A stretch of 64,000 nucleotides of DNA from Spongorhabdus nitratireducens (GCA_947387575.1 CANDOC010000002.1:126501-190500), one strand, 5' to 3'. Counted from the first letter of the stretch, positions 8,112 to 17,272 are shown. Program-made: numbers and translations. The notes: generated by a model not told the origin, from the letters alone.

Positions 8112-10604
8112 ATGAGCGTTATTAAAACTGTACAAGTTAGCCGCCGTCGTTTTCTGGGCGGCATGCTGAAAACCGCTGCTGCCGGAATGATCGGCCCGAG
8201 CCTGCTGGTCGGCAAGGCATCAGCTCACGATATGTGTGGCCCCTCTGAAAAGACCAACGCAACTCACTGGGGTGCCTTTCGTGCCCGGGTTGAAAATGGT
8301 GAGCTGACAACCGTTAAGCCTTTTGAACAGGATATTTTCCCCAGCGATATGTTGATGGGCATTCGCGATGACCTGTACTCTACTGCCCGTATCCGCTACC
8401 CGATGGTGCGACTGGACTGGCTGAAGAACCGTGAAAAGAGTGACACGACTCAGCGTGGCAATAACCGCTTTGTCCGCGTCAGCTGGGATCAGGCGCTGGA
8501 CTTCTTCTATGAAGAGCTGGAAAGAGTACAGAAAACACACGGCCCATCCGGTTTATATGCAGGTCACACTGGCTGGAAGGCCAACGGCGTTTATCACAAC
8601 TGTATTGCTGCGATGCAGCGGGCTATTGGGCTGCACGGCACCTTCGTGAAAAAGGTGGGGGATTACTCTACCGGTGCTGCTCAGGTGATTCTGCCGAGAG
8701 TTGTTGGCTCTACAGAAGTGTACAGCCAGCAAACATCCTGGCCGTTGGTGATGAAGCATTCCAACACTATCGTGTTCTGGGGCTCTGATCCGATTAAAAA
8801 CCTTCAGGCTGGCTGGAGTACACCGGATCATGATGTCTATGGTTACTATCATGAACTGAAGAAAAAGATTGCTGACGGCAGTATTCGTGCAATCAGTATC
8901 GACCCGGTTGTTTCTGAAACTCAGGCTTTCCTTGGATGTGAGCAGCTTGCGATTAACCCACAAACTGATGTTCCTCTGATGCTGGGTATGGCGCATACCC
9001 TTTACAGTGAAGACTTGCATGACAAGGCTTTCCTGCAGGACTACACCGCCGGATTTGAGAAATTTCTGCCTTATCTGACCGGCGAATCAGACGGTCAGCC
9101 AAAAACTGCTGAATGGGCCAGCAAGATCTGTGGTATTCCGGCTGCAACGATCAAAGAGCTGGCACGTACCTTTACCAACGGTCGTACCCAGTTTATCGGT
9201 GGCTGGTGTGTGCAGCGGATGCACCACGGCGAACAGTGGGCCTGGATGCTGGTTGTACTGTCATCAATGATTGGTCAGATCGGCCTGCCCGGTGGCGGAT
9301 TCGGGTTTGGCTGGCACTACAACGGCGCCGGTGTGCCAACCCGCAAGGCATCCAAGGTACCCGGATTTACCGGCAGCGCACCCAATGGCAAGCCCAAGTA
9401 CAACGGTGACTTTGGCAAATATTCCCAGACTATTCCTGTAGCCCGCTTTGTGGACTCCATGCTGGAACCAGGCAAAGTCATTGATTTCAATGGTCGTAAA
9501 ACCACCCTGCCAGCAATCAAGGTGGCTATCTTTACCGGCTGTAACCCGTTCCACCACCAGCAGGATCGTAACAAGATGATTCGTGGCTGGCAGAATCTGG
9601 AAACAGCCATTGCAATCGACCATCACTGGACCGCGACCTGTCGCTTTGCCGATATTGTACTGCCGGCGACAACACCTTATGAACGCAATGATATTGACGG
9701 TTTCGGCAACCATTCCCGCAAGGGCATTATTGCCATGCACAAGCTGGTAGAGCCGCTGTTTGAAGCCCGCAACGATATCGATATTTTTGCTGACCTGTGC
9801 AAACGCTTCGGTCAGGAACAAACCTTTACCGAAGGCCGTGATGAAATGGCATGGCTGGAGCACCTGTACAATCAGGCTCATCGCAGTGCCAAACTACGCA
9901 AGATCAAGATGCCATCCTTCGACGAGTTCTGGAACGGTACCGGCTATGTGGAGTTTGATAAAGCCACTGAAAACCTGTGGGTACGTCACTCCGAATTCCG
10001 TCAAGAACCGGAGCTCGAAGCGCTGGGCACACCCACCGGCCTGATCGAGATTTATTCCGAATCCATTGCCAAACTGGGATACGAAGACTGCCCGGCACAT
10101 CCGATGTGGATGGAACCATTTGAACGCTCCCACGGTGGTAACGGTTCGGACAAGTTCCCGCTGCACCTGCAGTCCTGCCATCCGAAAGACCGGGTTCACT
10201 CCCAGTTGAATGCAGCCAAAGGCCTGCGTGAAACTTATGAAGTTGCGGGTCGGGAGCCAATTTATATCAGCCCTGAAGATGCCAAAAAGCGTGGCATAAA
10301 GGATGGGGATGTGGTTCGGGTCTTTAACGACCGCGGACAGATACTGGCCGGCGCTAAAATCAGTAAACGATTCAGGTCCGGTATCGTCCGTATCTTTGAA
10401 GGCGCCTGGTATAACCCTGCGGAAGGCGGCAAGATCGGCAGTCTGTGTAAAAACGGGGATCCCAATGTGCTGACTCGGGATATGGCCAGTTCCAAACTGG
10501 CCCAGGCAACCAGTGCTCACACCACCATTGTGGATATCGAGAAATACACTGGCCCGGCCCTGAAAGTCACAGCCTTTGATGGGCCGACTGAAGTCAGCGC
10601 CTGA
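8112..10604 (+). CDS. torA: TorA: periplasmic trimethylamine N-oxide reductase (molybdoenzyme)
   Basis: TorA reduces TMAO to trimethylamine as terminal reductase of anaerobic respiration, using a bis-molybdopterin guanine dinucleotide cofactor. The 830 residues start with a twin-arginine signal, SRRRFLGG at 10-17, with cleavage near GKASAHD. Ser186 in GDYSTGAAQ is the expected molybdenum ligand of the DMSO/TMAO reductase class. The C-terminal MopB-type cofactor-binding domain is evident (HPKDRVHSQLN, then VRVFNDRGQI). There is no [4Fe-4S] cysteine cluster at the N terminus, as expected for TorA. The gene follows torC with a good GAAGGAG site and is separated from torD by a hairpin. Confidence 0.96.
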   Translation: MSVIKTVQVSRRRFLGGMLKTAAAGMIGPSLLVGKASAHDMCGPSEKTNATHWGAFRARVENGELTTVKPFEQDIFPSDMLMGIRDDLYSTARIRYPMVRLDWLKNREKSDTTQRGNNRFVRVSWDQALDFFYEELERVQKTHGPSGLYAGHTGWKANGVYHNCIAAMQRAIGLHGTFVKKVGDYSTGAAQVILPRVVGSTEVYSQQTSWPLVMKHSNTIVFWGSDPIKNLQAGWSTPDHDVYGYYHELKKKIADGSIRAISIDPVVSETQAFLGCEQLAINPQTDVPLMLGMAHTLYSEDLHDKAFLQDYTAGFEKFLPYLTGESDGQPKTAEWASKICGIPAATIKELARTFTNGRTQFIGGWCVQRMHHGEQWAWMLVVLSSMIGQIGLPGGGFGFGWHYNGAGVPTRKASKVPGFTGSAPNGKPKYNGDFGKYSQTIPVARFVDSMLEPGKVIDFNGRKTTLPAIKVAIFTGCNPFHHQQDRNKMIRGWQNLETAIAIDHHWTATCRFADIVLPATTPYERNDIDGFGNHSRKGIIAMHKLVEPLFEARNDIDIFADLCKRFGQEQTFTEGRDEMAWLEHLYNQAHRSAKLRKIKMPSFDEFWNGTGYVEFDKATENLWVRHSEFRQEPELEALGTPTGLIEIYSESIAKLGYEDCPAHPMWMEPFERSHGGNGSDKFPLHLQSCHPKDRVHSQLNAAKGLRETYEVAGREPIYISPEDAKKRGIKDGDVVRVFNDRGQILAGAKISKRFRSGIVRIFEGAWYNPAEGGKIGSLCKNGDPNVLTRDMASSKLAQATSAHTTIVDIEKYTGPALKVTAFDGPTEVSA

Positions 10605-10620
10605 TAGCTTAACCTGTTAA

Positions 10621-10651
10621 GCCGGAGCTCAGGCAACACAAGAGCTCCGGC
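10621..10651 (+). terminator. Hairpin between torA and torD (weak terminator or RNA-stability element)
   Basis: A 10-bp perfect stem (GCCGGAGCTC and its complement) has an 11-base loop. It is followed by a sequence with only a short T tract. It could reduce expression of the chaperone gene relative to torCA. Confidence 0.5.
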
Positions 10652-10691
10652 ATTCTAAGCTTTTGCCAAACATCACCAGAGTTAAAATATT

Positions 10692-11312
10692 ATGCCAGAT
10701 GCAACCTCTGAAAACCGGGCTCAGGTTTACTGGTGGCTTTCCAGCCTGATTGCCAGTGAACTGGATGATGCCCAACTGGCTCATCTGTTCAGTGATGAAA
10801 TGGATCTCTTTATCTCTGCACTGGGAGAAGAGCCTGAACTGGAGACTGTCTGCGAACAGTTCAGGCAAGCTGTTACGGCACTGAAACAGCGGCAGGATTT
10901 TCGTCTCGAGCTGGCGGCTGACTATGCCCACCTTTTCCTGGGTACAGCCAAAAACGGCGCCCTGCCTTATCCGTCAGTTTATGCTTCGGACAAGCGATTA
11001 CTCATGCAGGAACCACATCACCAGATGTTGAAGCTGCTCAATGAGAATGACTTTGCACGCGCAGAAGGCTTTAAGGAACCCGCAGACCATCTGGCTATTA
11101 TTCTTGATCTGATGGGTAACCTGGCACTTAAAGAAAACGTCATAGCGTATCAGCAGAGTGTGTTGCAAAGCCTGCTATTAAACTGGCTACCAGAGTGGCA
11201 ACAGGATGTTTACCAGCATGATGCCTTTGGTTTCTATGCCGCTGTTGCGGCACTGGTTACCCGCTTTTGCGAAGCCGATTTAACCTGCCTGCAAACACCA
11301 GAAGGCAACTGA
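10692..11312 (+). CDS. torD: TorD: cytoplasmic chaperone for TorA maturation
   Basis: TorD binds the TorA signal peptide and apoenzyme until the molybdenum cofactor is inserted. The protein is an all-helical member of the TorD/DmsD family with 206 residues. The family signature is visible in LAADYAHLFLGTAKNGALPYPSVY (family pattern DYxxLFxG...PyeSvY) and in the later EPADHLAIILDLMGNLA (pattern EPeDHlaleLeFm). It ends the torCAD operon. Confidence 0.93.
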   Translation: MPDATSENRAQVYWWLSSLIASELDDAQLAHLFSDEMDLFISALGEEPELETVCEQFRQAVTALKQRQDFRLELAADYAHLFLGTAKNGALPYPSVYASDKRLLMQEPHHQMLKLLNENDFARAEGFKEPADHLAIILDLMGNLALKENVIAYQQSVLQSLLLNWLPEWQQDVYQHDAFGFYAAVAALVTRFCEADLTCLQTPEGN

Positions 11313-11520
11313 TATCTGTTAAGTTCAACACGTATCTACCGAGCAATACGCTATAAAACTCACCGCAGTCGATGACCTGATTGCGGATGAAACGAATTGT
11401 TGCGACCTGTTCATATCCCTACACTCGCTGCCAAATACAATCTTCTTCTATCAGACCCCTGACAACTCATCATGTTGCTGCCAGGGGCGTCTGCCTTCGC
11501 ACTGAATTCAAGGAGCCTCG

Positions 11521-12894
11521 ATGCACGGTACCAACGACTCTGTTCATCTGATCGCATCCACCGACGAGCGCCGTCCCTACAAGGTTTACACCGAGCGCAA
11601 TCTGGACAGCATTTCCCAGTTTCTGGCCCTGCCGGAAGAAATGCAGTTTGATATTCGCGTAGTTGCCAGCGTGCTGCCGTTTCGCGTTAATGAATATGTG
11701 ATCAACGAACTGATCGACTGGAACTGTGTGCCGAACGATCCGGTTTTCCGCCTGATGTTTCCCCAGAAGGGCATGCTGCAGCCGGAACAGTTTGAAACCA
11801 TGGCCGAGCTACACCGCAACGGCTCTTCTGCCGAGCAGATCAAGGAAGCTGCACGCAAGATTCAGCACTCCATGAATCCGCACCCTGCCGGCCAGCTGGC
11901 ACTGAACCGCCCGATGGTTGATGGCAAAATCGTAACCGGTATGCAGCACAAGTACCGTGAAACCGCGCTGTACTTCCCGAGTCAGGGTCAGACCTGTCAT
12001 AGTTACTGTACTTTCTGCTTCCGCTGGGCCCAGTTTATCGGTGACGACGAGCTGAAGATGGCAGCGACTGAAGCTTCCACCATGCACGCTTACCTGAAGC
12101 AGCACCCGGAAGTAACTGACGTACTGTTCACCGGCGGTGACCCGCTGGTAATGAAAACCCGCCTGCTGAAAGAATATCTGGAGCCGCTACTGGCACCGGA
12201 ATTCGACCATATTCGCAATATCCGCATCGGTTCCAAGACCCTGACCTTCTGGCCATACCGCTTCGTAACCGACGACGATGCAGCCGAACTGCTGGAACTG
12301 TTTAGCAAGATCACAGCGTCCGGCAAGCAGCTGGCGTTTATGGCGCACTTTGACCATTACCAGGAACTGAAAACCGATATCTGCAAGGAAGCGGTCAAGC
12401 GCATTCGTGCCACCGGTGCCATGATCCGCGCCCAGGCGCCGCTGACCCGCCATATCAATAACGATCCTGATGTATGGGTGAAGAACTGGCAGACCCAGCT
12501 GTCTCTGGGCATCGTGCCTTACTACTTCTTTGTTGCCCGTGATACCGGTGCCAAGCACTACTTCGAGATTCCGCTGGCTGAAGCCTATGAAATTTACCAG
12601 CAGGCAATCACCCGCATGTCCGGTCTTGGTCGTACGGTTCGTGGTCCGTCCATGAGCGCCGGCCCGGGTAAAGTGGAAATCACAGGTATCGCTGAAATCA
12701 ACGGTGAGAAAGTGTTCTGCCTGCGCTTCCTGCAGGGCCGTAACCCTGACTGGTGCTACCGTCCATTCTTTGCCAAGTACGATGAAAAGGCTACCTGGCT
12801 GGATGACCTGAAGCCGGCATTCGGTGAAGAGAAGTTCTTCTACGAAGATGAGTATCAGGAAATGTTCCGGGTTGCTGCAACCAACGCGGCCTGA
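11521..12894 (+). CDS. KamA/lysine 2,3-aminomutase-family radical SAM protein
   Basis: The radical SAM motif CxxxCxxC is clear: Cys159, Cys163 and Cys166 in CHSYCTFCFRW. It is followed by DVLFTGGDPL, the GGDP stretch that contacts S-adenosylmethionine in the aminomutase group. A GPGK motif near residue 383 could be the pyridoxal-phosphate lysine equivalent (GGGGK in lysine aminomutases). At 457 residues the protein is longer than EpmB (about 340) and closer to KamA, but the sequence around the motif differs from both, so the substrate is unknown. The start has an AGGAG site six bases upstream. Codons are strongly biased, suggesting high expression. The gene stands alone after torCAD and ends at a strong terminator. 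Confidence 0.85.
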   Translation: MHGTNDSVHLIASTDERRPYKVYTERNLDSISQFLALPEEMQFDIRVVASVLPFRVNEYVINELIDWNCVPNDPVFRLMFPQKGMLQPEQFETMAELHRNGSSAEQIKEAARKIQHSMNPHPAGQLALNRPMVDGKIVTGMQHKYRETALYFPSQGQTCHSYCTFCFRWAQFIGDDELKMAATEASTMHAYLKQHPEVTDVLFTGGDPLVMKTRLLKEYLEPLLAPEFDHIRNIRIGSKTLTFWPYRFVTDDDAAELLELFSKITASGKQLAFMAHFDHYQELKTDICKEAVKRIRATGAMIRAQAPLTRHINNDPDVWVKNWQTQLSLGIVPYYFFVARDTGAKHYFEIPLAEAYEIYQQAITRMSGLGRTVRGPSMSAGPGKVEITGIAEINGEKVFCLRFLQGRNPDWCYRPFFAKYDEKATWLDDLKPAFGEEKFFYEDEYQEMFRVAATNAA

Positions 12895-12902
12895 TCATTA
12901 TT

Positions 12903-12935
12903 TTATCCGGTACCGATTGATTCGGTACCGGATAA
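12903..12935. terminator. Terminator after the KamA-like gene
   Basis: A 14-bp perfect stem (TTATCCGGTACCGA and its complement) has a 5-base loop and lies between two convergent genes. Confidence 0.85.
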
Positions 12936-12958
12936 ACAACACTAGATTAATACTTTTG

Positions 12959-14101
12959 TTAGAAGCCCAGCTGCTTCGAGATTATCTCATTCATAATCTC
13001 CCGGGTTCCGCCACCAATCGACAGTATCCTGTTGTCACGATATAACCGCTCCACCAGCGATTCACGCATATAACCCATACCACCAAATAACTGTACCGCC
13101 TCATACGTCAACTTATCACTGACATCTGTGGCAAAGTTCTTGGCCATGGACACTTCTTTAATTACTGACTCACCATTATCCATTTTGGCAGCAACGCGAT
13201 AGGTGAACTCTTTACTGGCCTCCAGCTGTGTCGCCATATCCGCCAGCTTGTGTCGGGTCACCTGAAAACCCGACAGTGGTTTGCCAAATGCTTTACGGTC
13301 CTGAACATATTCCAGGCAGGCTTCCAGCGCCAGCTGAGATGTGCCGTTTGCCATCAGCGCCAACGACAGGCGCTCATTCTGGAAGTTATTCATAATCGCT
13401 ACAAAGCCCTGATTCTCAACCCCAATCAGATTCTCAACCGGCACCATGCAGTCCTGAAATGAAAGTTCTGCAGTATCAGAAGCCCACCAGCCCATTTTTT
13501 TCAGTTTCTTTGAAACAGTAAAACCGGGCGTGTCTTTCTCGATCATTAGCAGACTGACACCACCATAACCTTTATCTCCGGTACGCACGGCTACAGTGTA
13601 AAAGTCAGCCCGGCAACCGCTGGTTATAAAGGTTTTAGCACCGTTAACCCGGTAAAAATCACCTTCTTTGACAGCTCGTGTCTGAATACCCGCAACATCA
13701 GAGCCTGCATTAGGCTCGGTAATTGCCAGCGCTGCTATTTTTTCACCCCGAAGGACCGCAGGCACAACACGCTGTTTTAATTCATCACTACCAAAATGAA
13801 CGATCGGCGGCAGCGCTATATCCAGAGAGCCCAGACCTGCAGTAAGTCCACCCGAACCGGCACGCATAATCTCTTCAGTGAAAACCAGCTTCTGGAAAAT
13901 ATCGCCTTCACTGCCTCCCAGCGCTTCTGGATAACCAATACCCAACAAGCCTGCTGCACCGGCTTTCAGGTAAAGCTCCCGGGGGAAAGACTCGGCCTCT
14001 TCCCAGTCATCAATATGAGGAAGCACTTCACGCTCCACAAAACGACTGACGGTATCGCGTAACAAACGATGGGTTTCGCCAAAGTAACTCAGTTTGCTCA
14101 T
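12959..14101 (-). CDS. Acyl-CoA dehydrogenase
   Basis: This FAD flavoenzyme oxidises acyl-CoA to the 2-enoyl-CoA. The 380 residues show the standard order: N-terminal helical domain, the beta domain with ALAITEPNAGSDVAGIQT and NGAKTFITSG, and the C-terminal helical domain with YVQDRKAFGKPL, QLFGGMGYM and a final GGGTREIMNEII. The ATG at 14101 is preceded by AGGGAGCGGT; a start 12 codons upstream lacks such a site. Substrate chain length cannot be read from the sequence. The gene is unlinked to other beta-oxidation genes here and converges on the KamA-like gene. Confidence 0.92.
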   Translation of the reverse strand: MSKLSYFGETHRLLRDTVSRFVEREVLPHIDDWEEAESFPRELYLKAGAAGLLGIGYPEALGGSEGDIFQKLVFTEEIMRAGSGGLTAGLGSLDIALPPIVHFGSDELKQRVVPAVLRGEKIAALAITEPNAGSDVAGIQTRAVKEGDFYRVNGAKTFITSGCRADFYTVAVRTGDKGYGGVSLLMIEKDTPGFTVSKKLKKMGWWASDTAELSFQDCMVPVENLIGVENQGFVAIMNNFQNERLSLALMANGTSQLALEACLEYVQDRKAFGKPLSGFQVTRHKLADMATQLEASKEFTYRVAAKMDNGESVIKEVSMAKNFATDVSDKLTYEAVQLFGGMGYMRESLVERLYRDNRILSIGGGTREIMNEIISKQLGF

Positions 14102-14200
14102 ACCGCTCCCTTTCTTTTTATTATTAAACCACTGCATTTTATTTCAGGGACTGAAAGCGAACCTATTACCGAAACTGTCTACCCAATAGACAAAAGCAAT

Positions 14201-14923
14201 CTAATAGATACAGCCAGACACGCGCATCAACTCAATTTTACCCGTATCGCTTTCCGGCATGATGCCTTGAAAGTATTCATATCTCAGCAGGTCTGCCAGC
14301 TCGATATGCATATTCAAATTAAGGTGTGACATTATCGTGCTGTGGATACGGGCTGGCGCCTGTTCATATAGAGGGTTGTTCTGCATAAATGCGTCCAGTC
14401 GCTCTTCTTCAGACTGGAAAGCAGGCAACCCCCGCCTGTTCGCTTCCATCCCTACAGCTCCCCAGCGTAAAGTGACATTTCTGAAAACCATCAGAAATAT
14501 TTTGCCTCCAGACAGCGTCAGATCGAGAGAGACAGGAAAATCGCGAGTATTCAGCCAGTCATGGTATTTGAGCGCTTCTCCGGTCTGACGGAAAGACAGT
14601 CCAATGGATTCAGGTGCATTCTTTAGCAACGGCACCAGCGAGCGAAACAGGCCAATATATTCACCACTGCGCTTCAAAAATTTTCGCTTGCGACGGAACA
14701 GTGCCATAGCATCATGCTGCAGGCATTGCTCTGTCACCATATTGACCGGCTTGATCCGGTTCCGGTACCAAGAGAGGCAACCCAGCCAGCCGTCATTCAT
14801 GCTTTCTGTTTTATCCCTGAGTTCAAACAGCACTTCAACCAATGGATTTCCCAGAACAAGAAAATCCTGCGTGGGTGTTTCTGCATTTAGTTTGCACTGC
14901 TGTAAAAACATTTCCAGTTTCAT
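14201..14923 (-). CDS. Unknown cytoplasmic protein, about 240 residues
   Basis: I do not recognise this protein. It has no signal peptide or membrane segment. The middle shows alternating basic helical (RRKRKFLKRSGEYIG) and beta-rich stretches (VSLDLTLSGGKIFLMVFRNVTLRW). The C-terminal third contains LPAFQSEEERLDAFMQNNP and LNLNMHIELADLLRYEYF. The ATG at 14923 is chosen over an upstream GTG; no strong ribosome-binding site is visible for either. The gene lies just outside the accessory island, about 60 bases before the decayed acs copy. Confidence 0.7.
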   Translation of the reverse strand: MKLEMFLQQCKLNAETPTQDFLVLGNPLVEVLFELRDKTESMNDGWLGCLSWYRNRIKPVNMVTEQCLQHDAMALFRRKRKFLKRSGEYIGLFRSLVPLLKNAPESIGLSFRQTGEALKYHDWLNTRDFPVSLDLTLSGGKIFLMVFRNVTLRWGAVGMEANRRGLPAFQSEEERLDAFMQNNPLYEQAPARIHSTIMSHLNLNMHIELADLLRYEYFQGIMPESDTGKIELMRVSGCIY

Positions 14924-14983
14924 GAAAGAAGCCACAGCGACTGTTTAGGCAGGTAATGACTCCGGAAATAGATATTAAAGCAG

Positions 14984-15124
14984 CATCTATACTTTGCCGC
15001 GCTGTTTCAAAATCCACTGGGAGTTTCCATGCCAGATTATTGCAGTTATCTGGTCGTCCCTCCACTAGCGGCTAATGCCAGAGTTAATGACCACTAGCAA
15101 AGTGATACTATATCAACAATCAAT
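14984..15124 (+). pseudogene. Decayed duplicate of the acs promoter and 5' coding end
   Basis: About 140 bases closely match the start of acs at 19809-19953, including the -10-like TATACT, the GGGAG ribosome-binding site and the first 20 codons. The stretch around the ATG (15029) is identical over about 30 bases. The copy has amino-acid changes (P to L, D to V, A to P), a TAG at codon 23, and small insertions and deletions beyond it. It therefore cannot code for an enzyme. It marks the left edge of the inserted island, with intact acs at the right edge. Confidence 0.9.
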
Positions 15125-15344
15125 GTGGAAATTTTACTCAGGTATTGGTGAGATGAAATAAATAACGTCCAACAATCCTCTTTCCCAAATTAACTTATCA
15201 AACCCTATTTATTGTTCTTGCGCAGATAGGACAAATCTACACGGACTGGCTCTGGGAGAGACATCCGATGCAAATAAAAATTGAAAATAATTTTAAAAAT
15301 GCCAGAATCTGCAGCCAATTTAGTCAGGAATAGGATCGTCTGGG

Positions 15345-15887
15345 ATGACAGATAAGAACTGGATTGGCCTACAGTGGTGGAGAATTGCTAACTTCAGGTT
15401 AGTAGGAGTTCAAAAATTACCTTTATGGCATGCTCTCGCCTACTCAATAGTAGCTATCTTAACTTGGTCCTCTATCTCTTTTGTGTTTGCATTACCAAAG
15501 CTACAGGCAAAAGAATTTGGTGATTCTCTTGCACTAGGGTTTGTTTTTACATTTTATGGCTTTATTTTCTTTACCTATAGTTGCCTGAAGGACAGCTATC
15601 AGGTAATCAAAGCCAATAATTTAGCCAGATATCCTATAGTGTGGCTAGGATGTTGGTCGATTATCGGGCTGAAGCTGTTTTTGTTTATTATTATTCCGTT
15701 AATCATTATTACCGCTTTATCAAGCAAACTGTTTCCTTACAATCATGAAGATATTGTATTCATTTCAAATTGTATTCTTCTATTTGGAATACACATATCA
15801 TACACATCAATAGAACAAACTTTTTCCATAAAAAAAACTGAGGATATTATCAATCAACAAGCTGAAGGGGTAGCTGATAATGCGTAA
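15345..15887 (+). CDS. Four-helix membrane protein, unknown
   Basis: This 180-residue protein has about four hydrophobic segments (near 28-50, 63-82, 98-125 and 137-152) and a hydrophilic C terminus. No known domain was recognised. It is A+T-rich compared with neighbouring housekeeping genes. It overlaps the next gene by 8 bases, indicating translation coupling with the Rap1a-like gene. The start ATG follows TGGG closely. It is the first gene of a three-gene accessory operon. The 220 bases upstream, beyond the acs remnant, hold no other recognisable feature. Confidence 0.72.
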   Translation: MTDKNWIGLQWWRIANFRLVGVQKLPLWHALAYSIVAILTWSSISFVFALPKLQAKEFGDSLALGFVFTFYGFIFFTYSCLKDSYQVIKANNLARYPIVWLGCWSIIGLKLFLFIIIPLIIITALSSKLFPYNHEDIVFISNCILLFGIHISYTSIEQTFSIKKTEDIINQQAEGVADNA

Positions 15888-16200
15888 TTTGGTATTTTTT
15901 GTTTCGATATCTCTCTTTTGTGCAAATGCGTTGGCTGAGCTGTCTGTTGCCGATTTGCGCCATGCATGCAACCAACTTGTAGAACAGGAAAAATCCTGGC
16001 TTGGAAATTTAACAACATCAAAAGAAGAAGCCTTTTTGGCTGGACGTTGTGAAGGTGCAATCAAGGCGGTGGTTGAAGACAGCAGTGGGTGCTACCTCTC
16101 AAAAGGCCAGCTTATAAAAGCAGCAATTCGAGTCACTCAATCCAGCTATTCACGCTCAGTGCCAGACCATATTAGGGCTAAACTCGGTTGCAGGGATTAG
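15880..16200 (+). CDS. Small exported protein resembling Rap1a/Tai immunity proteins
   Basis: The 106 residues start with a signal peptide (cleavage near ANALAEL). The mature part has a cysteine-and-glycine pattern (AFLAGRCEGAIKAVV, then GCYLSKGQLIKAAIRV and a final LGC). This resembles the FxxGYCxGyixgv...C..P.gvtlgql pattern of the Rap1a/Tai family. That family contains periplasmic immunity proteins against type VI secretion amidases and many orphan homologues. Recognition is by pattern only, so an immunity role is an inference, and no T6SS effector is visible nearby. The start ATG is preceded by AAGGGG, and the gene overlaps the upstream membrane-protein gene. Confidence 0.6.
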   Translation: MRNLVFFVSISLFCANALAELSVADLRHACNQLVEQEKSWLGNLTTSKEEAFLAGRCEGAIKAVVEDSSGCYLSKGQLIKAAIRVTQSSYSRSVPDHIRAKLGCRD

Positions 16201-16205
16201 CAATA

Positions 16206-16883
16206 ATGGGAAAAGTGAAAAAATACAGCGCAACCAGGCTGGTAGCGGATGCATTGAAGGTTGATGAGAAGCTAATTCCTGAATCACTCAGAAACCGCAT
16301 AAACACGTACAAAAACAACAAAACAATACCTCAAGCAATGTTTGAGGTTACGCAAGGGCATCACTACAACAGTGTGGAGTATAAAACTGGAAACCTGACC
16401 TATATTCGAAACCTGGTTATCCTCGACACATTGTTTGACAATAGCCAGCATGTCAAAAAAATAATGCTGAACAGCCTTGAAAGCTGTGACAGAAAAAAAC
16501 TGCTTGATGATCTTCTGGCTGAGATCGATGCCAGGAGGAATATCCTGAATGCCATGGGCAGTCAGTTGGGGGAAATTAAATCTGTATTGATGCAGGATAA
16601 CATTGATTTGGCAACGCAAGAGCTGCCAGACCCTTTCAGCCGGGGGCATTCAGTATCCACCCTATTGATATCCCAAATCCAGAAGCAGCCTTCTGAACAG
16701 GTAAGCCTTTATGATAGGGTTCTGGAACAGGTTCTTTGTGAACAGTACGACATTGCAGATGAGCTTCTTGCGGAGCTGCCGGTCAAAGAAGTCGCCAGCC
16801 CACAGTTTTTGTCCCTCAAAAAATATGTCTCATCCAGGGTCGAGGCAGCGAAAGCCTACCATTCTTTTTTGAAAAATTTGTAG
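16206..16883 (+). CDS. Unknown helical cytoplasmic protein of the island operon
   Basis: I do not recognise this 225-residue protein. It is mainly alpha-helical and charged, without signal peptide, transmembrane segments or catalytic motif. Its N terminus (KYSATRLVADALKVDE) and a later stretch (LYDRVLEQVLCEQYDIADELL) look like regular helix-turn-helix repeats. The ATG at 16206 has AGGGA nine bases upstream, part of which lies inside the preceding gene; a TTG six codons earlier is less likely. It starts five bases after the Rap1a-like gene, so the three genes form one operon. Confidence 0.65.
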   Translation: MGKVKKYSATRLVADALKVDEKLIPESLRNRINTYKNNKTIPQAMFEVTQGHHYNSVEYKTGNLTYIRNLVILDTLFDNSQHVKKIMLNSLESCDRKKLLDDLLAEIDARRNILNAMGSQLGEIKSVLMQDNIDLATQELPDPFSRGHSVSTLLISQIQKQPSEQVSLYDRVLEQVLCEQYDIADELLAELPVKEVASPQFLSLKKYVSSRVEAAKAYHSFLKNL

Positions 16884-17128
16884 GGTTTGCCTTTTTTGTG
16901 GACTCCACAAACGCATACTGAACCTGTCTGCCGGTGAACACTGGCAAGCAAGCTGGCAGACAGGCAAGCATCTGGAATGAGGCTACCAGTGTTTCATTGA
17001 GGATGCACAGTATGAAGCAACTGATCCTGCTTCACCTGCTCACCCAGAGTCAGCTGTCGGATGGAGATCAATTCCTTAAGGACACGTTGATGAAGGAGCA
17101 GGTTGACAGGCAATGCGGAGAAAACATC

Positions 17129-17272
17129 ATGGCGAAGTCAAAAATCAAACCTGCTGATAACAATGCAAATATGCAGAACCCAAACAAGGGTTCTGACGGT
17201 ACTAATCGTCAGTATGACCAGAACCAGGGCAACAGAGGGCAGCAGAAAAACCCTAACCAGAAGAAAAAGTAG
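17129..17272 (+). CDS. 47-residue Asn/Gln-rich basic peptide
   Basis: A GGAG site about nine bases upstream serves this short frame. The product begins MAKSKIKPADNNANMQ and continues with repeated NPNKG, GTNRQYDQNQGNRG and NPNQKKK motifs. Low-complexity Asn/Gln/Gly composition with a Lys-rich end suggests a disordered peptide. I have the impression of similar short proteins in other gammaproteobacteria but cannot verify it. A longer frame from a GTG at 16934 exists, but its extra N-terminal part lacks a ribosome-binding site. The 245 bases upstream contain no other recognisable gene. Confidence 0.5.
   Translation: MAKSKIKPADNNANMQNPNKGSDGTNRQYDQNQGNRGQQKNPNQKKK

Noticed and set aside
16934-17128. 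GTG-started N-terminal extension of the Asn/Gln-rich peptide
   Set aside because: No ribosome-binding site at the GTG and a composition unlike the rest; the ATG at 17129 has GGAG.
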